From contig NZ_JQNI01000004.1 of assembly GCF_000745175.1 (NCBI RefSeq), positions 1-64,000 on the forward strand: 64,000 nucleotides of DNA. Direction: 5' to 3'. A model generated the notes under the pieces. That model did not search any database. It saw nothing but the letters and a program-made list of their open reading frames with translations, and had not been told where the DNA came from. Every line of letters starts with the position of its first letter. Positions within the stretch are counted from its first letter, which is position 1. Of the stretch, positions 23,103 to 31,013 are shown piece after piece. Source of the DNA: Deinococcus sp. YIM 77859. GTDB lineage: Bacteria > Deinococcota > Deinococci > Deinococcales > Deinococcaceae. Position numbers and translations under genes: made by a program.

Positions 23103-23843
23103 ATGGCAAGGGGCAAGACCGGGATCGAGTGGACGGACAAGACGTGGAACCCGGCCACGGGCTGCACGAAGGTTTCACCTGGGTGCAAGCACTGCTACGC
23201 GGAGGAGATCACCCGGCGATTCAAGGGGACGTTCCCGCAGGGCTTCCGGTTCACGCTGCACCCTGAGCGACTGCAACAGCCCCGCAGTTGGCGGACGCCC
23301 AGTCGCATCTTCGTGAACTCCATGTCGGACCTGTTTCATGAACAGATGCCGCTCAGCTTCCTGAAGCAGATTTTCGAGGTCATGGAGGCGTGCCCGCAGC
23401 ACGTGTTTCAAATCCTCACCAAGCGGGCGGAGCGACTGGCTGAGGTCGCCCCGCTGTTGCCGTGGCCTGACAATGTCTGGATCGGTGTGTCGGTGGAAAC
23501 CCAGAAGTACACGTCGCGCATTGACTTCCTGCGTCAGGTGCCCGCGAAAGTGCGCTTCCTGTCCTGTGAGCCTCTGTTGGGGCCTCTGGAACTCGACCTC
23601 ACGGACATCCACTGGGTGATCACCGGCGGGGAATCGGGGCGCGGGCACCGCCCCATCGAGGAGGAGTGGGTGCGGAGCATCCGCGACCAGTGCCAGGCGA
23701 GCGGGGTCGCCTTCTTCCACAAGCAGTGGGGTGGCGCGACGCCCAAGAAAAATGGCCGCCTGCTGGACGGCCGGGTGTGGGATGAGATGCCTGCACTGCT
23801 GGCCTCGCTTGAAGATGAGGTCGTGGAGTTGAGCGCGGACTGA
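23103..23843 (+). CDS. DUF5131 / phage Gp37-Gp68 family protein (three-Cys motif)
   Basis: 246 residues starting MARGKTGIEWTDKTWNP with the family signature GCTKVSPGCKHCYAE near residue 20. The three cysteines recall a radical-SAM cluster site, though biochemistry is unsettled as far as I recall. A GGAGCGTGAGG purine stretch lies upstream. Its usual partner TcmP is encoded convergently one base beyond the stop, which supports the assignment. Such pairs occur on mobile elements and are suspected of nucleic-acid or defence roles; that is inference. Confidence 0.85.
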   Translation: MARGKTGIEWTDKTWNPATGCTKVSPGCKHCYAEEITRRFKGTFPQGFRFTLHPERLQQPRSWRTPSRIFVNSMSDLFHEQMPLSFLKQIFEVMEACPQHVFQILTKRAERLAEVAPLLPWPDNVWIGVSVETQKYTSRIDFLRQVPAKVRFLSCEPLLGPLELDLTDIHWVITGGESGRGHRPIEEEWVRSIRDQCQASGVAFFHKQWGGATPKKNGRLLDGRVWDEMPALLASLEDEVVELSAD

Positions 23844-23844
23844 T

Positions 23845-24957
23845 TTAGCGGAACGTCACGAGGGCGGTGTCGGGCATCTGGTGCGGCGGCACCGTCTTGC
23901 CGTCGGATTTGATCACGGTCAGGCAGTTGGATTGCCGCAACTGCTTGAGGGTGTTCTTGTAGTCTTTCTCGACATATGGGGCGCGGGGGAAGGCGAGGTC
24001 ATGCTGGGCAATGACCTGTTTGACCGTGAGGGTCTGCCCCGCGAACATCTTGAGCAGTTCATCCCCCAACGCGAAGTGGCCATCGAAGAGGCTCCCCTGG
24101 GTCGCGTGCGGGTTGAATTCGAAGCTCCCGCCCGCGCGGTCGGTTCGCAGCCCGGCCATGACTTCGCGGATGATCTTGCGGGCACACTGGTTCTTGGAGA
24201 CGAACACGAGGTAGTGGCTGGTGCGGTCACGGTCGTGGAACTTGAACTCGAAGGGCACGACGTAGTGCTGCGGAACACCGCCCCGTTCGAGTTGCGACCA
24301 CAGGTGGTCGGTGATGATCTGCTGCCGGTCACTGGGGGTACTCGCATGCTCCAGCTTGCCTTGGAGTGCCTGGTAGCTCTGGGTTCCGAGCAGCACCTCG
24401 GGCTGGCGGCGAATCTTCGGTTCAGGGTGCTTCAACTCAGGGTTGAAGCGGTTGTAGTTGAAGAAGAACAGCAGGTCGTTGCCGTGCTGGCGCACGATGG
24501 CGTTCAGGTCGTCGAAGGTGAAGCCGCCGTACCCGAAGGGGTCGAGGAAGTAGAGGGCCGGGTAGGGCAGGATCCATGACCGCACCTGTTCGGCGGTGAC
24601 CCTCTCGCTGGTGATGGTCACCCGCTCCCTGATCAGCGGCCAGGCTGGGTGCTGGGTCATGGCCTCGCGCAGGCTGGCAGCATGGGCCGGATTGGCGTCG
24701 TTGAAGTGCAGGTGCAGCGTGGAGGTGAGGCCAGGGTTCTGCTGCACCAGATCGAGGATCTTCAGGGGGGTGGAAGGGAACTCCCCCTCCTCGCTGATGA
24801 ACTTCCCCGGCCCTGAGAACAGGTCGACGTACCCAACCTTAGGGCCACGCTTCGCCATGATGTCCAGCCATGGTTTGAAGTACTTCACGACGATGTCCGT
24901 CTTGATCTTCGATGCGAGGCGCTGAGAATCGTTGAAGAAGTTATCCGGCGTCGGCAA
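23845..24957 (-). CDS. Three-Cys-motif partner protein TcmP
   Basis: 370 residues. The N-terminal NDSQRLASKIKTDIVVKYF and YVDLFSGPGKF, and the later ALYFLDPFGYGG, match the TcmP family, whose core looks like a methyltransferase-type Rossmann fold (FSGPG as the cofactor loop, DPFG as a motif IV-like site). Translation starts at a TTG (24957) behind GGGGGA. It faces its DUF5131 partner tail to tail, with stops one base apart, rather than in the same-strand operon that is usual for the pair. Confidence 0.8.
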   Translation of the reverse strand: MPTPDNFFNDSQRLASKIKTDIVVKYFKPWLDIMAKRGPKVGYVDLFSGPGKFISEEGEFPSTPLKILDLVQQNPGLTSTLHLHFNDANPAHAASLREAMTQHPAWPLIRERVTITSERVTAEQVRSWILPYPALYFLDPFGYGGFTFDDLNAIVRQHGNDLLFFFNYNRFNPELKHPEPKIRRQPEVLLGTQSYQALQGKLEHASTPSDRQQIITDHLWSQLERGGVPQHYVVPFEFKFHDRDRTSHYLVFVSKNQCARKIIREVMAGLRTDRAGGSFEFNPHATQGSLFDGHFALGDELLKMFAGQTLTVKQVIAQHDLAFPRAPYVEKDYKNTLKQLRQSNCLTVIKSDGKTVPPHQMPDTALVTFR

Positions 24958-25005
24958 GGCTGTCCCCCTTTCTTCCAGTGTAGGGGGACAGGGACTGTTA
25001 TGGGG

Positions 25006-25817
25006 GGTTGCGGCAAGTTGTTGACCTCAAGGAAGCAGAGGGGACCCAAGCACACAGGCGGCCTGAATCTCAGGCCGCCTGTTGCACGACCTGCTGCCAC
25101 GTCTTGAAGGCTTCTTCTTGGTGAAAACGGCGCTGGGGGGCAGGGATGCTGGAGCGAGCGGGATGGTGAAGGTTCGAGACTCGGGCGTGCAGGTCGAGGA
25201 AACCCTGTGCTCTTGTTCGTGACCTGAACCCTCGCTGCTGACGTTCTTGCCGTCGGGTGGAACGGTGCGATTGTTCAATCAGGTTGTTACAGCGTGCGGT
25301 GGAGACGACCTGGACGTGCTCCACCGTGTGGAGCACGGGAAGCTCGCGTAGGGCCGCACCATAGCTCCAGAGCTTGTCGGTGTGGATCACCTCCGGCACG
25401 TCGTACTCACCGAGCAGTCGAGCGAGGAACGATCGAGCTGCCTCGGTATCGCGGTGTTTCTGAAGGAAGACGTCCAGCACGGCTCCGTGTTCGTCGACGG
25501 CTCGCCAAAGCCAGTGGTTCACTCCGCCGATGTCCACGTGCATCTCGTCAAGGTGTCACCGGGAACCCCGACGGGGTTCCCGGTGGCGCAGTCCCTGGGC
25601 AAAGAGGTCGCTGAACTTGATGCACCACGTCCGGATAGATTCACGGGTGACACAAATTCCTCGTTCCAGCAGCAGTTCTTCGACATCCCGATAGCTGAGC
25701 GTGAAGCGGTGGTACAACCACACGGCGTACCCGATGACCGCGAGAGGAAAACGGTAGCCGGGGAGCCTGTCACCGCTCAGCACGTCGTCACCCTACCCGA
25801 ACAACTTGCCATAACCG
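25006..25817 (-). mobile_element. IS6-family insertion sequence, inactivated
   Basis: An 812-bp element with 17-bp imperfect terminal inverted repeats: GGTTGCGGCAAGTTGTT at 25006-25022 and the complement of GGTTATGGCAAGTTGTT at 25801-25817. Size and single DDE transposase fit IS6. No 8-bp target duplication is seen, so its flanks have probably been rearranged. Confidence 0.8.
25070..25783 (-). pseudogene. IS6-family transposase with one nonsense codon
   Basis: The frame is continuous from the GTG at 25783 to 25070 except for a single in-frame TGA at 25556-25558, exactly where the family has a conserved Trp before HLDE (usual motif RWHxDE). A TGG to TGA change is the simplest explanation. The DDE residues are otherwise present: HLDEMHVD, VIHTDKLWSYG and NLIEQSHRSTRR. 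The downstream part could restart at ATG 25543 but would lack the DNA-binding N-terminus. The element is probably dead unless the stop is read through. Confidence 0.8.
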
Positions 25818-26048
25818 TTCGGCGTGGAGGACTTACCGCCCGCTACGATACGAGACGGAGCCTCACCCTCAACGTCGTGCCGAACCAACCCCATACCACC
25901 GAGACGAGAGCCCGCGTGAGTGCCCTTGAACTGCCGAGTACGCAGGTGCGTTTCAACGCTCACGTCTGCCGTCAGCTCCACCCGCCCAGCCAGCCCGGCT
26001 GAGAGGAGCGCGATCCCCCATGCCGCTCCTCAAGCCTGACGTACACGA
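25818..26048. other. No certain gene between IS6 and the lipoprotein gene
   Basis: A short minus-strand open frame (25793-25981) begins at a GTG and runs into the IS6 end. It may be the 5' part of a gene cut by the element, but nothing in it is recognised. Confidence 0.3.
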
Positions 26049-26408
26049 CTACGGGCAGGAGGAAGCGACGGTGTACCGCGCGTTGCCTTCCACCTTGAGT
26101 TGCCCGTTCGTCTCACTGATCACGATCGCCATGAGGACCGTGGTCTCAATCGGGACCCTGTAGGCGACCGTTTGTTGATTCCGGGTGATCTGAATGCATG
26201 TCAGCGTGCCGACGGAACCGCGGAAATCGTACGATGAGCCTCCTCCTGCCGCGAGCACGTCCTGCTTCACGAGCGCTGCGCCCTGGTAGTAGGACACTTG
26301 CGCGTCCGTACTTAAGGGCCCAACGCCGGCGCTGACCCAGCCGGTTGGTGTTTGCGTGCAACCAACCAGGAGCGCTCCCCCAGCCAGGACGGTAATGGCT
26401 TTCCTCAT
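26049..26408 (-). CDS. Putative small lipoprotein
   Basis: 119 residues from the ATG at 26408, which has GGAGG 5 nt upstream and begins a lipoprotein signal (MRKAITVLAGGALLVGC, lipidated Cys17). The mature part is strand-rich and carries paired cysteines (LTCIQIT and a C-terminal SSCP). Its start overlaps the stop of the SRAP chimera by 4 nt. The C-terminal half of that chimera was probably once its operon partner. No function is recognised. Confidence 0.6.
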   Translation of the reverse strand: MRKAITVLAGGALLVGCTQTPTGWVSAGVGPLSTDAQVSYYQGAALVKQDVLAAGGGSSYDFRGSVGTLTCIQITRNQQTVAYRVPIETTVLMAIVISETNGQLKVEGNARYTVASSCP

Positions 26409-27190
26409 GGGACCTCCTCGATCCAATAGACGCCGCCAATCGGGACCCACCAGGCGCTCAAGTTCAGGCTAGCGCGGTTCCCGAGGGGCACTTGCAGGTG
26501 CCCCCACAAGTCACCGTACGGGTTCTTGTCGAAGGATCGGAGAACGCCGGAGTGTTGAACACCCAGACTAAATTCGAGACCGGTGATGGGTGTCTCCCTC
26601 GTGAACTCCCTCCACAGAATGTTAAGGCTCTCACCCCACGCGACGGGGCCCCATCCGTAGTGAGACTTCGCCACGAGCTTCAAATTCTGGCCCGTTTCGG
26701 CACTTCGGCGATTGATGTACGCTTGCAGGCCCGAGGCATAGTTCCAAGGATTCGTGGCGCGTTGACTGTTTGGAAGCTGCCACCACCAAATATAGTTGTA
26801 CGCCTGCATGTCACTCACGAGCGCTTTCGCCGCCTGCTCGTATGACCAGTCAGGATTCACGTACTTCACCCCGTTCACGTAATAAAACCCCGTGATGGGC
26901 CAGAGGCAGCGACGCTGCCGGAACGCGCCCCGGAACATGGGTTTCATCAGGACCGTCTCGCGCCGCGCGTTGAACAGGCTGAGCCGCCGCGCGTCCTGCA
27001 CGCTCACGTCCGGCGGCACGAGGCCCCACCGTGCGAGCAACGCCTCCCGGTACCCGGCCCGCTGCCGGATGATCACGCCCGGCTGCGTCGGCGCGACGTT
27101 GTACCGCGCCCGCCCGTCACCGGGTTTCTCCACGCCGAAAATCAGCCGGAACTCCGCGGGGGAGAGGGTGTCCGTGACGCGGCCGCACAT
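26405..27190 (-). CDS. Chimera: N-terminal SRAP (YedK/HMCES-like) fused to an unrelated C-terminus
   Basis: Residues 1-103 are a typical SRAP start: catalytic Cys2 (MCGRVTD), YNVAPTQP, RWGLVPP, Asn74 in FNARRETV, and RRCLWPITGFY. SRAP proteins crosslink to abasic sites in single-stranded DNA. Directly after GFY, where the family's catalytic Glu is expected (GFYE), the sequence changes to YVNGVKYVNPDWS and stays unrelated for about 160 Trp/Tyr-rich residues. The Glu and His of the SRAP active site are absent. The frame is intact across the junction near 26881, so a fused protein may be made, but SRAP activity is doubtful. Confidence 0.7.
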   Translation of the reverse strand: MCGRVTDTLSPAEFRLIFGVEKPGDGRARYNVAPTQPGVIIRQRAGYREALLARWGLVPPDVSVQDARRLSLFNARRETVLMKPMFRGAFRQRRCLWPITGFYYVNGVKYVNPDWSYEQAAKALVSDMQAYNYIWWWQLPNSQRATNPWNYASGLQAYINRRSAETGQNLKLVAKSHYGWGPVAWGESLNILWREFTRETPITGLEFSLGVQHSGVLRSFDKNPYGDLWGHLQVPLGNRASLNLSAWWVPIGGVYWIEEVP

Positions 27191-27192
27191 GG

Positions 27193-27513
27193 TCAGGACG
27201 GCTGGAGCAGGTACGGCTCAGGGTCGAACGTCTCCAAGACCTCACTGAGGCAGTCCGCCACCCACGCGCGCACCACGCTGGCCTTGTCCGGCCATGGTCC
27301 CTCCACGCGAATCTCGCTCGCGCGGGCCTCGACGACGTGCACCTCAGCGCCGCCCCACTTCGCGGTGACGAGGGGCGTGAGTTGAGCTTCGATGGCGGCG
27401 AGCATGGCGTCCGCGTCAATACGCGGCGCGGCGCCTTTCGCTTTGCCGGTTTTCGCGTCGGGCGGCGGTCTGGGCTGCTCGACCCGGAATCGGATGACGA
27501 CTCTCCTGCTCAT
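27193..27513 (-). CDS. Hypothetical small protein upstream of the SRAP gene
   Basis: 106 residues from the ATG at 27513 (MSRRVVIRFRVEQPRPP). A Pro/Lys linker near residues 10-35 is followed by a compact mixed alpha/beta part (DADAMLAAIEAQLTPLV, VHVVEARASEIRVEG). Its stop is 2 nt before the SRAP ATG, so the two are co-transcribed. The pairing with a DNA-damage-type protein hints at a DNA-related role, but no family is recognised. A longer start at 27564 is possible. Confidence 0.5.
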   Translation of the reverse strand: MSRRVVIRFRVEQPRPPPDAKTGKAKGAAPRIDADAMLAAIEAQLTPLVTAKWGGAEVHVVEARASEIRVEGPWPDKASVVRAWVADCLSEVLETFDPEPYLLQPS

Positions 27514-27573
27514 GCCCACATCATGCGTCGAGCATGTCACGTGACACAAGAGAGGGGCGCGCAAGGCACCCCT

Positions 27574-27789
27574 TCAGGTTTCCGTGCGGCGCTCGATCAC
27601 GTACGCGGCCTGCACGCGGCGGCACCACGCGACCAGCACGCCCCGCGCGCTCTCCGTCCACGTCAGCACGCTCCCCGCGAGGTCCTGGCAGGCCCGCTGG
27701 GCCGCGTCGAGGGACGGCGCGCGTCCCTCACGGTCGTGCCGCACGTCGTCGTCATCGAGCTTGAGTTGCTTCCAGTGGTACGCTCCCAT
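27574..27789 (-). CDS. Small hypothetical protein, leaderless
   Basis: 71 residues from the ATG at 27789 (MGAYHWKQLKLDDDDVRH). It is charged, with a Cys and several Trp, and no family is recognised. A TAAACT box ends 8 nt before the ATG and there is no Shine-Dalgarno, so leaderless translation is likely. It is divergent from the small gene at 27838. Confidence 0.5.
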   Translation of the reverse strand: MGAYHWKQLKLDDDDVRHDREGRAPSLDAAQRACQDLAGSVLTWTESARGVLVAWCRRVQAAYVIERRTET

Positions 27790-27797
27790 GCCCACCC

Positions 27798-27830
27798 AGT
27801 TTAACCAAACCCTGAAATCTCAGGTAAACT
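27798..27830. promoter_or_regulatory. Back-to-back leaderless promoters with a central palindrome
   Basis: A TAAACT box on the minus strand (27798-27803) ends 8 nt before ATG 27789. A TAAACT box on the plus strand (27825-27830) ends 7 nt before ATG 27838, with TTAACC 18 bp upstream as a possible -35. Between them lies the inverted repeat CCTGA-N4-TCAGG (27811-27824). One regulator could control both genes. Confidence 0.5.
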
Positions 27831-27837
27831 TTCAGGC

Positions 27838-28026
27838 ATGAGCAAAATGACGGAGCGTTCCCTCCCATGCGTCGGGGACACCGCGCAACTCCTCAGCGAA
27901 GGACCCGGACCATGGCACGTCACGCACGTGCACGACACGCCCGACTGGGCGGAAGTCACGCTGGAGCACGGCAAGGACGGCCGGATCGTGCACGTCACGC
28001 ACGTCAAGCACTTACGAACTGAGTGA
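27838..28026 (+). CDS. Small hypothetical protein, leaderless
   Basis: 62 residues (MSKMTERSLPCVGDTAQLL) with a strand-rich, His-rich second half (WHVTHVHDTPDWAEVTLEHG, then IVHVTHVKHL). It reads like a small barrel, for example an SH3-like or KOW-like fold, but this is only an impression. It is expressed from the leaderless promoter at 27825. Its stop overlaps a further possible small gene. Confidence 0.5.
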   Translation: MSKMTERSLPCVGDTAQLLSEGPGPWHVTHVHDTPDWAEVTLEHGKDGRIVHVTHVKHLRTE

Positions 28027-28267
28027 GGCAAGCGAAGCGCCCCCCTCGCGGGCCACTGGCGCGCAGCTCTGGCGTCACGGGTACCGAGCGACCCGGCGGC
28101 GCCGCTGCCCGGAATGCGCCCCCGTCACGCCCGCGGGCACCTTCCGCGCCGTGGCGCACGAGGCCGCTCTCGCTTGGTTCCGCTCCCTGACGGACGAGGA
28201 GCGCGGGCACGTCATCCTTCACGCGTACGAGCGGGCCACTCCACGCGGAACGGGCGAGGATGCGTAG
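28019..28267 (+). CDS. Possible small CDS with unclear start
   Basis: One frame ending at a TAG at 28267 gives protein-like sequence (QLWRHGYRATRRRRCPECAP, then HEAALAWFRSLTDEERGHVI) resembling short phage-type proteins with a basic stretch and a CxxC. No ATG, GTG or TTG precedes it within reach. The CTG at 28019, overlapping the previous stop, is the only upstream candidate; the GTG in FRAVAHEA is internal. Listed at low confidence because of the start problem. Confidence 0.3.
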   Translation: MSEASEAPPSRATGAQLWRHGYRATRRRRCPECAPVTPAGTFRAVAHEAALAWFRSLTDEERGHVILHAYERATPRGTGEDA

Positions 28268-28336
28268 GTCCTCCAGGGGCGTGACGGGTACGATGACCCT
28301 AACCGTACTGCCGGACTACCCGACTCGGAGGATTCC

Positions 28337-30271
28337 TTGACGCTGTTCGATGACACGCAAGGCACGCAGGTCGTGTTCGCCACCTTCCAGCACGCGCAGC
28401 CCTTCCAGCGCGATCTGCTGCGCGGTTACCGCCGCGCCCGCGTCGTCACTTACAGCGCCAGCCTCCGTACCGTCCTGTGGCTCATGGAGGAAGTCGAGGA
28501 GCTGGAAGTCATCATGGGCGAACCGAAAGTCACCGCGAGCCTCGCGTCGATCGCCGCGTACCAGCACGTCACCCTCACCGAACTCCACCAGGAGGCGGAG
28601 GCGGCCGGGAAGCACGCGGAACTCCTCAAGCGCCTTCAGAACGGCACGGTCAGCGTCCTGGTGCTGAAGGAAGCCGTGAGCCACGCGAAGCTCTACCTGC
28701 TCGACCGGGAAGGAAGCACGCGCGTCCTGACGGGCAGCGCGAACCTCAGCGACCGCGCCCTGAACGACGCGACCGTTCCCGTGGAGGGGCAGCACGAGCA
28801 GTTCACCGCGTTCGACGATCAGGAGCGCGCCTGGGCGCACTACGAAGCGGAGTACGAGCGCCTGCGCGCCAAGACGCAACTCCTGACCGTCCCCGCGAAC
28901 CTCAAAGTCGTCACGCCCGCCGACCTGCCGCTGCTGCAGGAAGCCCGCAAACACCCCCTCGTGATCGCCGTGCCCGTGCACATCACGCACCCCGCGCGGG
29001 ACGTGCGCTTCGAGCGCCTCACGCAGGAGTACGGGCCGGCCCTCAAGGAAGCCGTCACGAAGGTCAAGGGGAAGTTCGTGCTGGAATCCAAGAACCTCCC
29101 CGTCGTCGCGCGCGTCCTGCGGGACCGCAAGGCGCAGCGCGAAGCGGAAGGCGTGCTGCGCCTCGACCGAGAAGGGAACGCGCTCGTCAGCAGCGCCGGC
29201 TTCCGGGTGGAGGCGGACCCTGAACCGGCTGGGCTGCGGGACGACGCGGCGCTCCTCACGTCCTTCTTCGAGGGGTACGCGCACTTCAGCGGAGACGGGG
29301 ACACACACGTCCTCCAGCAGGATTACTTCGCGTTCCTCGCGTGGCTGTACGTCAGCCCGTTCATGTCGGACCTGCTCGCGGAGGGTCTGCGGCGGGACCT
29401 CAGCCCGCACAAGTACCCGCTGTACGCCGTCCTGATGGGGAAGAGCAGCTCGGGGAAGACGACCGCGACGCGCGTGTTCCTGCGCAGCATGGTGGGGGAG
29501 GGCGCGATCGAGCGGCCCGGGCAGGACCTCGGGAAGCGCAACCTGCGCGGCCTGATGGCGGAGTCCGGGCGGCTGCCCGTGTACTTCAACGACGTGGAAC
29601 GCAACAAGCTGACCGGCATCGCGAGCGACATCAAGAACACCGCGGAGATGCACGACGGGGAGAACGTGCTTGCCCCAATGGTGTTCAGCCTGAACGGCAA
29701 CGAGCAGGGCCTGGAGGACGAGCTGCGCAAGCGGCTGTTCGTGGTACAGACGAACCACGCGCTCGATCCCACGCGCCTCTCCCGGGAGGAGCGCGACAAC
29801 CTGCACGCGAACGCGACCCGCACGCAAAAACGGATCGGGACGGCCCTGTACGCCGCGTACCTCGCGCGCCTCCTCCCGGTCCTGGACGATGAGGAGCGCC
29901 TCACGCCGCACCTGAGCGACCCGGTGCGACTGAGCAGCGGCGTCCTGCGAGAGGTTCTCGCGTCCGCTGGCTTCACGCCGGTGTGGGCGGCGGAGGTCAG
30001 CGTGCACCGCGACGAGGAACGCGTCCTCGCGCAGACCCGAGCGACCCTACTGGGCCTCTGGAACAAGCCGCGGCACGGCTGGACGGTCCGGCGGGACCGC
30101 GTCATCATCCCCGTGCGGGACGACCTCAGAGTCGGCGCGGCCCTCGCGCGCAACATTCCCGACTCGCTCCTCATGAGCGGCAGCACGAACGGGCAGCTCG
30201 TGGTGCAGCGGGACGGACTGGAGCGCTTGATGGGCGTGAAGCTCACCCGGCCGTGGTGGCAGCGGCGATAA
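28337..30271 (+). CDS. Phospholipase D-like nuclease fused to a P-loop ATPase
   Basis: 644 residues from a TTG at 28337 behind GGAGG. Residues about 14-180 form a PLD-superfamily domain with one HKD site: His116, Lys118 and Asp123 in SHAKLYLLD, then GSANLSDRAL. After a linker and a helical region, residues about 330-500 form an ATPase with Walker A GKSSSGKT (about 368-375), a Walker B-like LPVYFNDVE, and a sensor-like FSLNGNE. One HKD per chain suggests it works as a dimer. It lies among DNA-repair and modification genes on a mobile island, so nuclease-based defence is a reasonable guess. I do not recognise the exact architecture. Confidence 0.7.
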   Translation: MTLFDDTQGTQVVFATFQHAQPFQRDLLRGYRRARVVTYSASLRTVLWLMEEVEELEVIMGEPKVTASLASIAAYQHVTLTELHQEAEAAGKHAELLKRLQNGTVSVLVLKEAVSHAKLYLLDREGSTRVLTGSANLSDRALNDATVPVEGQHEQFTAFDDQERAWAHYEAEYERLRAKTQLLTVPANLKVVTPADLPLLQEARKHPLVIAVPVHITHPARDVRFERLTQEYGPALKEAVTKVKGKFVLESKNLPVVARVLRDRKAQREAEGVLRLDREGNALVSSAGFRVEADPEPAGLRDDAALLTSFFEGYAHFSGDGDTHVLQQDYFAFLAWLYVSPFMSDLLAEGLRRDLSPHKYPLYAVLMGKSSSGKTTATRVFLRSMVGEGAIERPGQDLGKRNLRGLMAESGRLPVYFNDVERNKLTGIASDIKNTAEMHDGENVLAPMVFSLNGNEQGLEDELRKRLFVVQTNHALDPTRLSREERDNLHANATRTQKRIGTALYAAYLARLLPVLDDEERLTPHLSDPVRLSSGVLREVLASAGFTPVWAAEVSVHRDEERVLAQTRATLLGLWNKPRHGWTVRRDRVIIPVRDDLRVGAALARNIPDSLLMSGSTNGQLVVQRDGLERLMGVKLTRPWWQRR

Positions 30272-30349
30272 CCCGAACGGCAGAGCGGACCGCACCGAGA
30301 CACCTGAAGGTCACGCCACCCGGCTCAACGATCAGCACCAGGAGGGCCC

Positions 30350-30550
30350 ATGCACGACGCTCCGAACGACCGGGAGCAACGCGAGCAGGAGGACGTCACC
30401 GTCCATGCTGCTCGAGCGCTCCGCCGGGAGGACCTGACCATCCCCATCATCATGTCCGTGTTCAACGTGCCCGTGGACGAGGCACGAATCCTCCTCGCGT
30501 ACTACCAGGGGCGAGGCATAAGCGACGTGCGGGTCAGCGTCGAACCCTGA
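30350..30550 (+). CDS. Small acidic hypothetical protein
   Basis: 66 residues from ATG 30350 behind AGGAGGG at good spacing. A polar N-terminus is followed by a helical part (ARALRREDLTIPIIMSVFNV) with the look of a helix-turn-helix or small adaptor (DEARILLAYYQGRGI). It lies 78 bp after the PLD-ATPase gene on the same strand and could be co-transcribed. No family is recognised. Confidence 0.5.
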   Translation: MHDAPNDREQREQEDVTVHAARALRREDLTIPIIMSVFNVPVDEARILLAYYQGRGISDVRVSVEP

Positions 30551-30572
30551 CGCTCCCAAGGGTGCGCCGCTC

Positions 30573-30755
30573 TCACGGGTGTCCGTCAGCGTCAACGTCC
30601 TGATGCCGTTTCACGCGCGGCCGCTTCCGGTGCTTGTTCCAGCGGCACAGGCCGCAACCGCACACGGTGTTGTTCTTGCTGGCGGCGCCGCGGTGCTTGT
30701 ACACCCACGCCCACGGCGTCCAGTCCGGTAACGCCCGCACGTGCGCGCGACGCAA
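30573..30755 (-). CDS. Small Cys-containing protein; 5' end uncertain
   Basis: The minus-strand frame ends at 30573 and holds LPDWTPWAWVYKHRG and CGCGLCRW, a Cys pattern seen in short phage-type hypothetical proteins. A TTG at 30755 gives 60 residues, but protein-like sequence in the same frame (TRDAWGERIKTKRHDRARV) continues up to a stop at 30882-30884 without any ATG, GTG or TTG. The gene has therefore either lost its start or uses an odd one. Function unknown. Confidence 0.4.
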   Translation of the reverse strand: MRRAHVRALPDWTPWAWVYKHRGAASKNNTVCGCGLCRWNKHRKRPRVKRHQDVDADGHP

Positions 30756-31013
30756 GCGGCGGTGAATGTGCCGTTCCCGCTCGTGACGTACGCGGGCGCG
30801 GTCGTGTCGTTTGGTTTTGATGCGCTCACCCCACGCGTCGCGGGTGAGATTGGGCCGGTCAGACTCCCGGGTGGGAGCACTTCAAGCTGCCGACCCGCGA
30901 CGCATCGAGGCGACGCGAGGACGTGGTACGCGCATGCCCTGATGTTAGCCTCCGCGAGGGCAATTGGCGTCCTCAAGATGACTTACGCAAGTGAGGCCCG
31001 TGGCGTCATGCCG

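Noticed and set aside
25793..25981. A 62-codon gene ending inside IS6
   Set aside because: It runs into the element end, has no ribosome site and no recognisable motif; it may only be a chance frame or a cut gene.
28316..30007. A 563-codon open frame on the minus strand
   Set aside because: It lies opposite the PLD-ATPase gene, is very rich in Arg, Val and Gln without motifs, and arises from GC-rich codon use. The plus-strand gene has clear motifs and a ribosome site.
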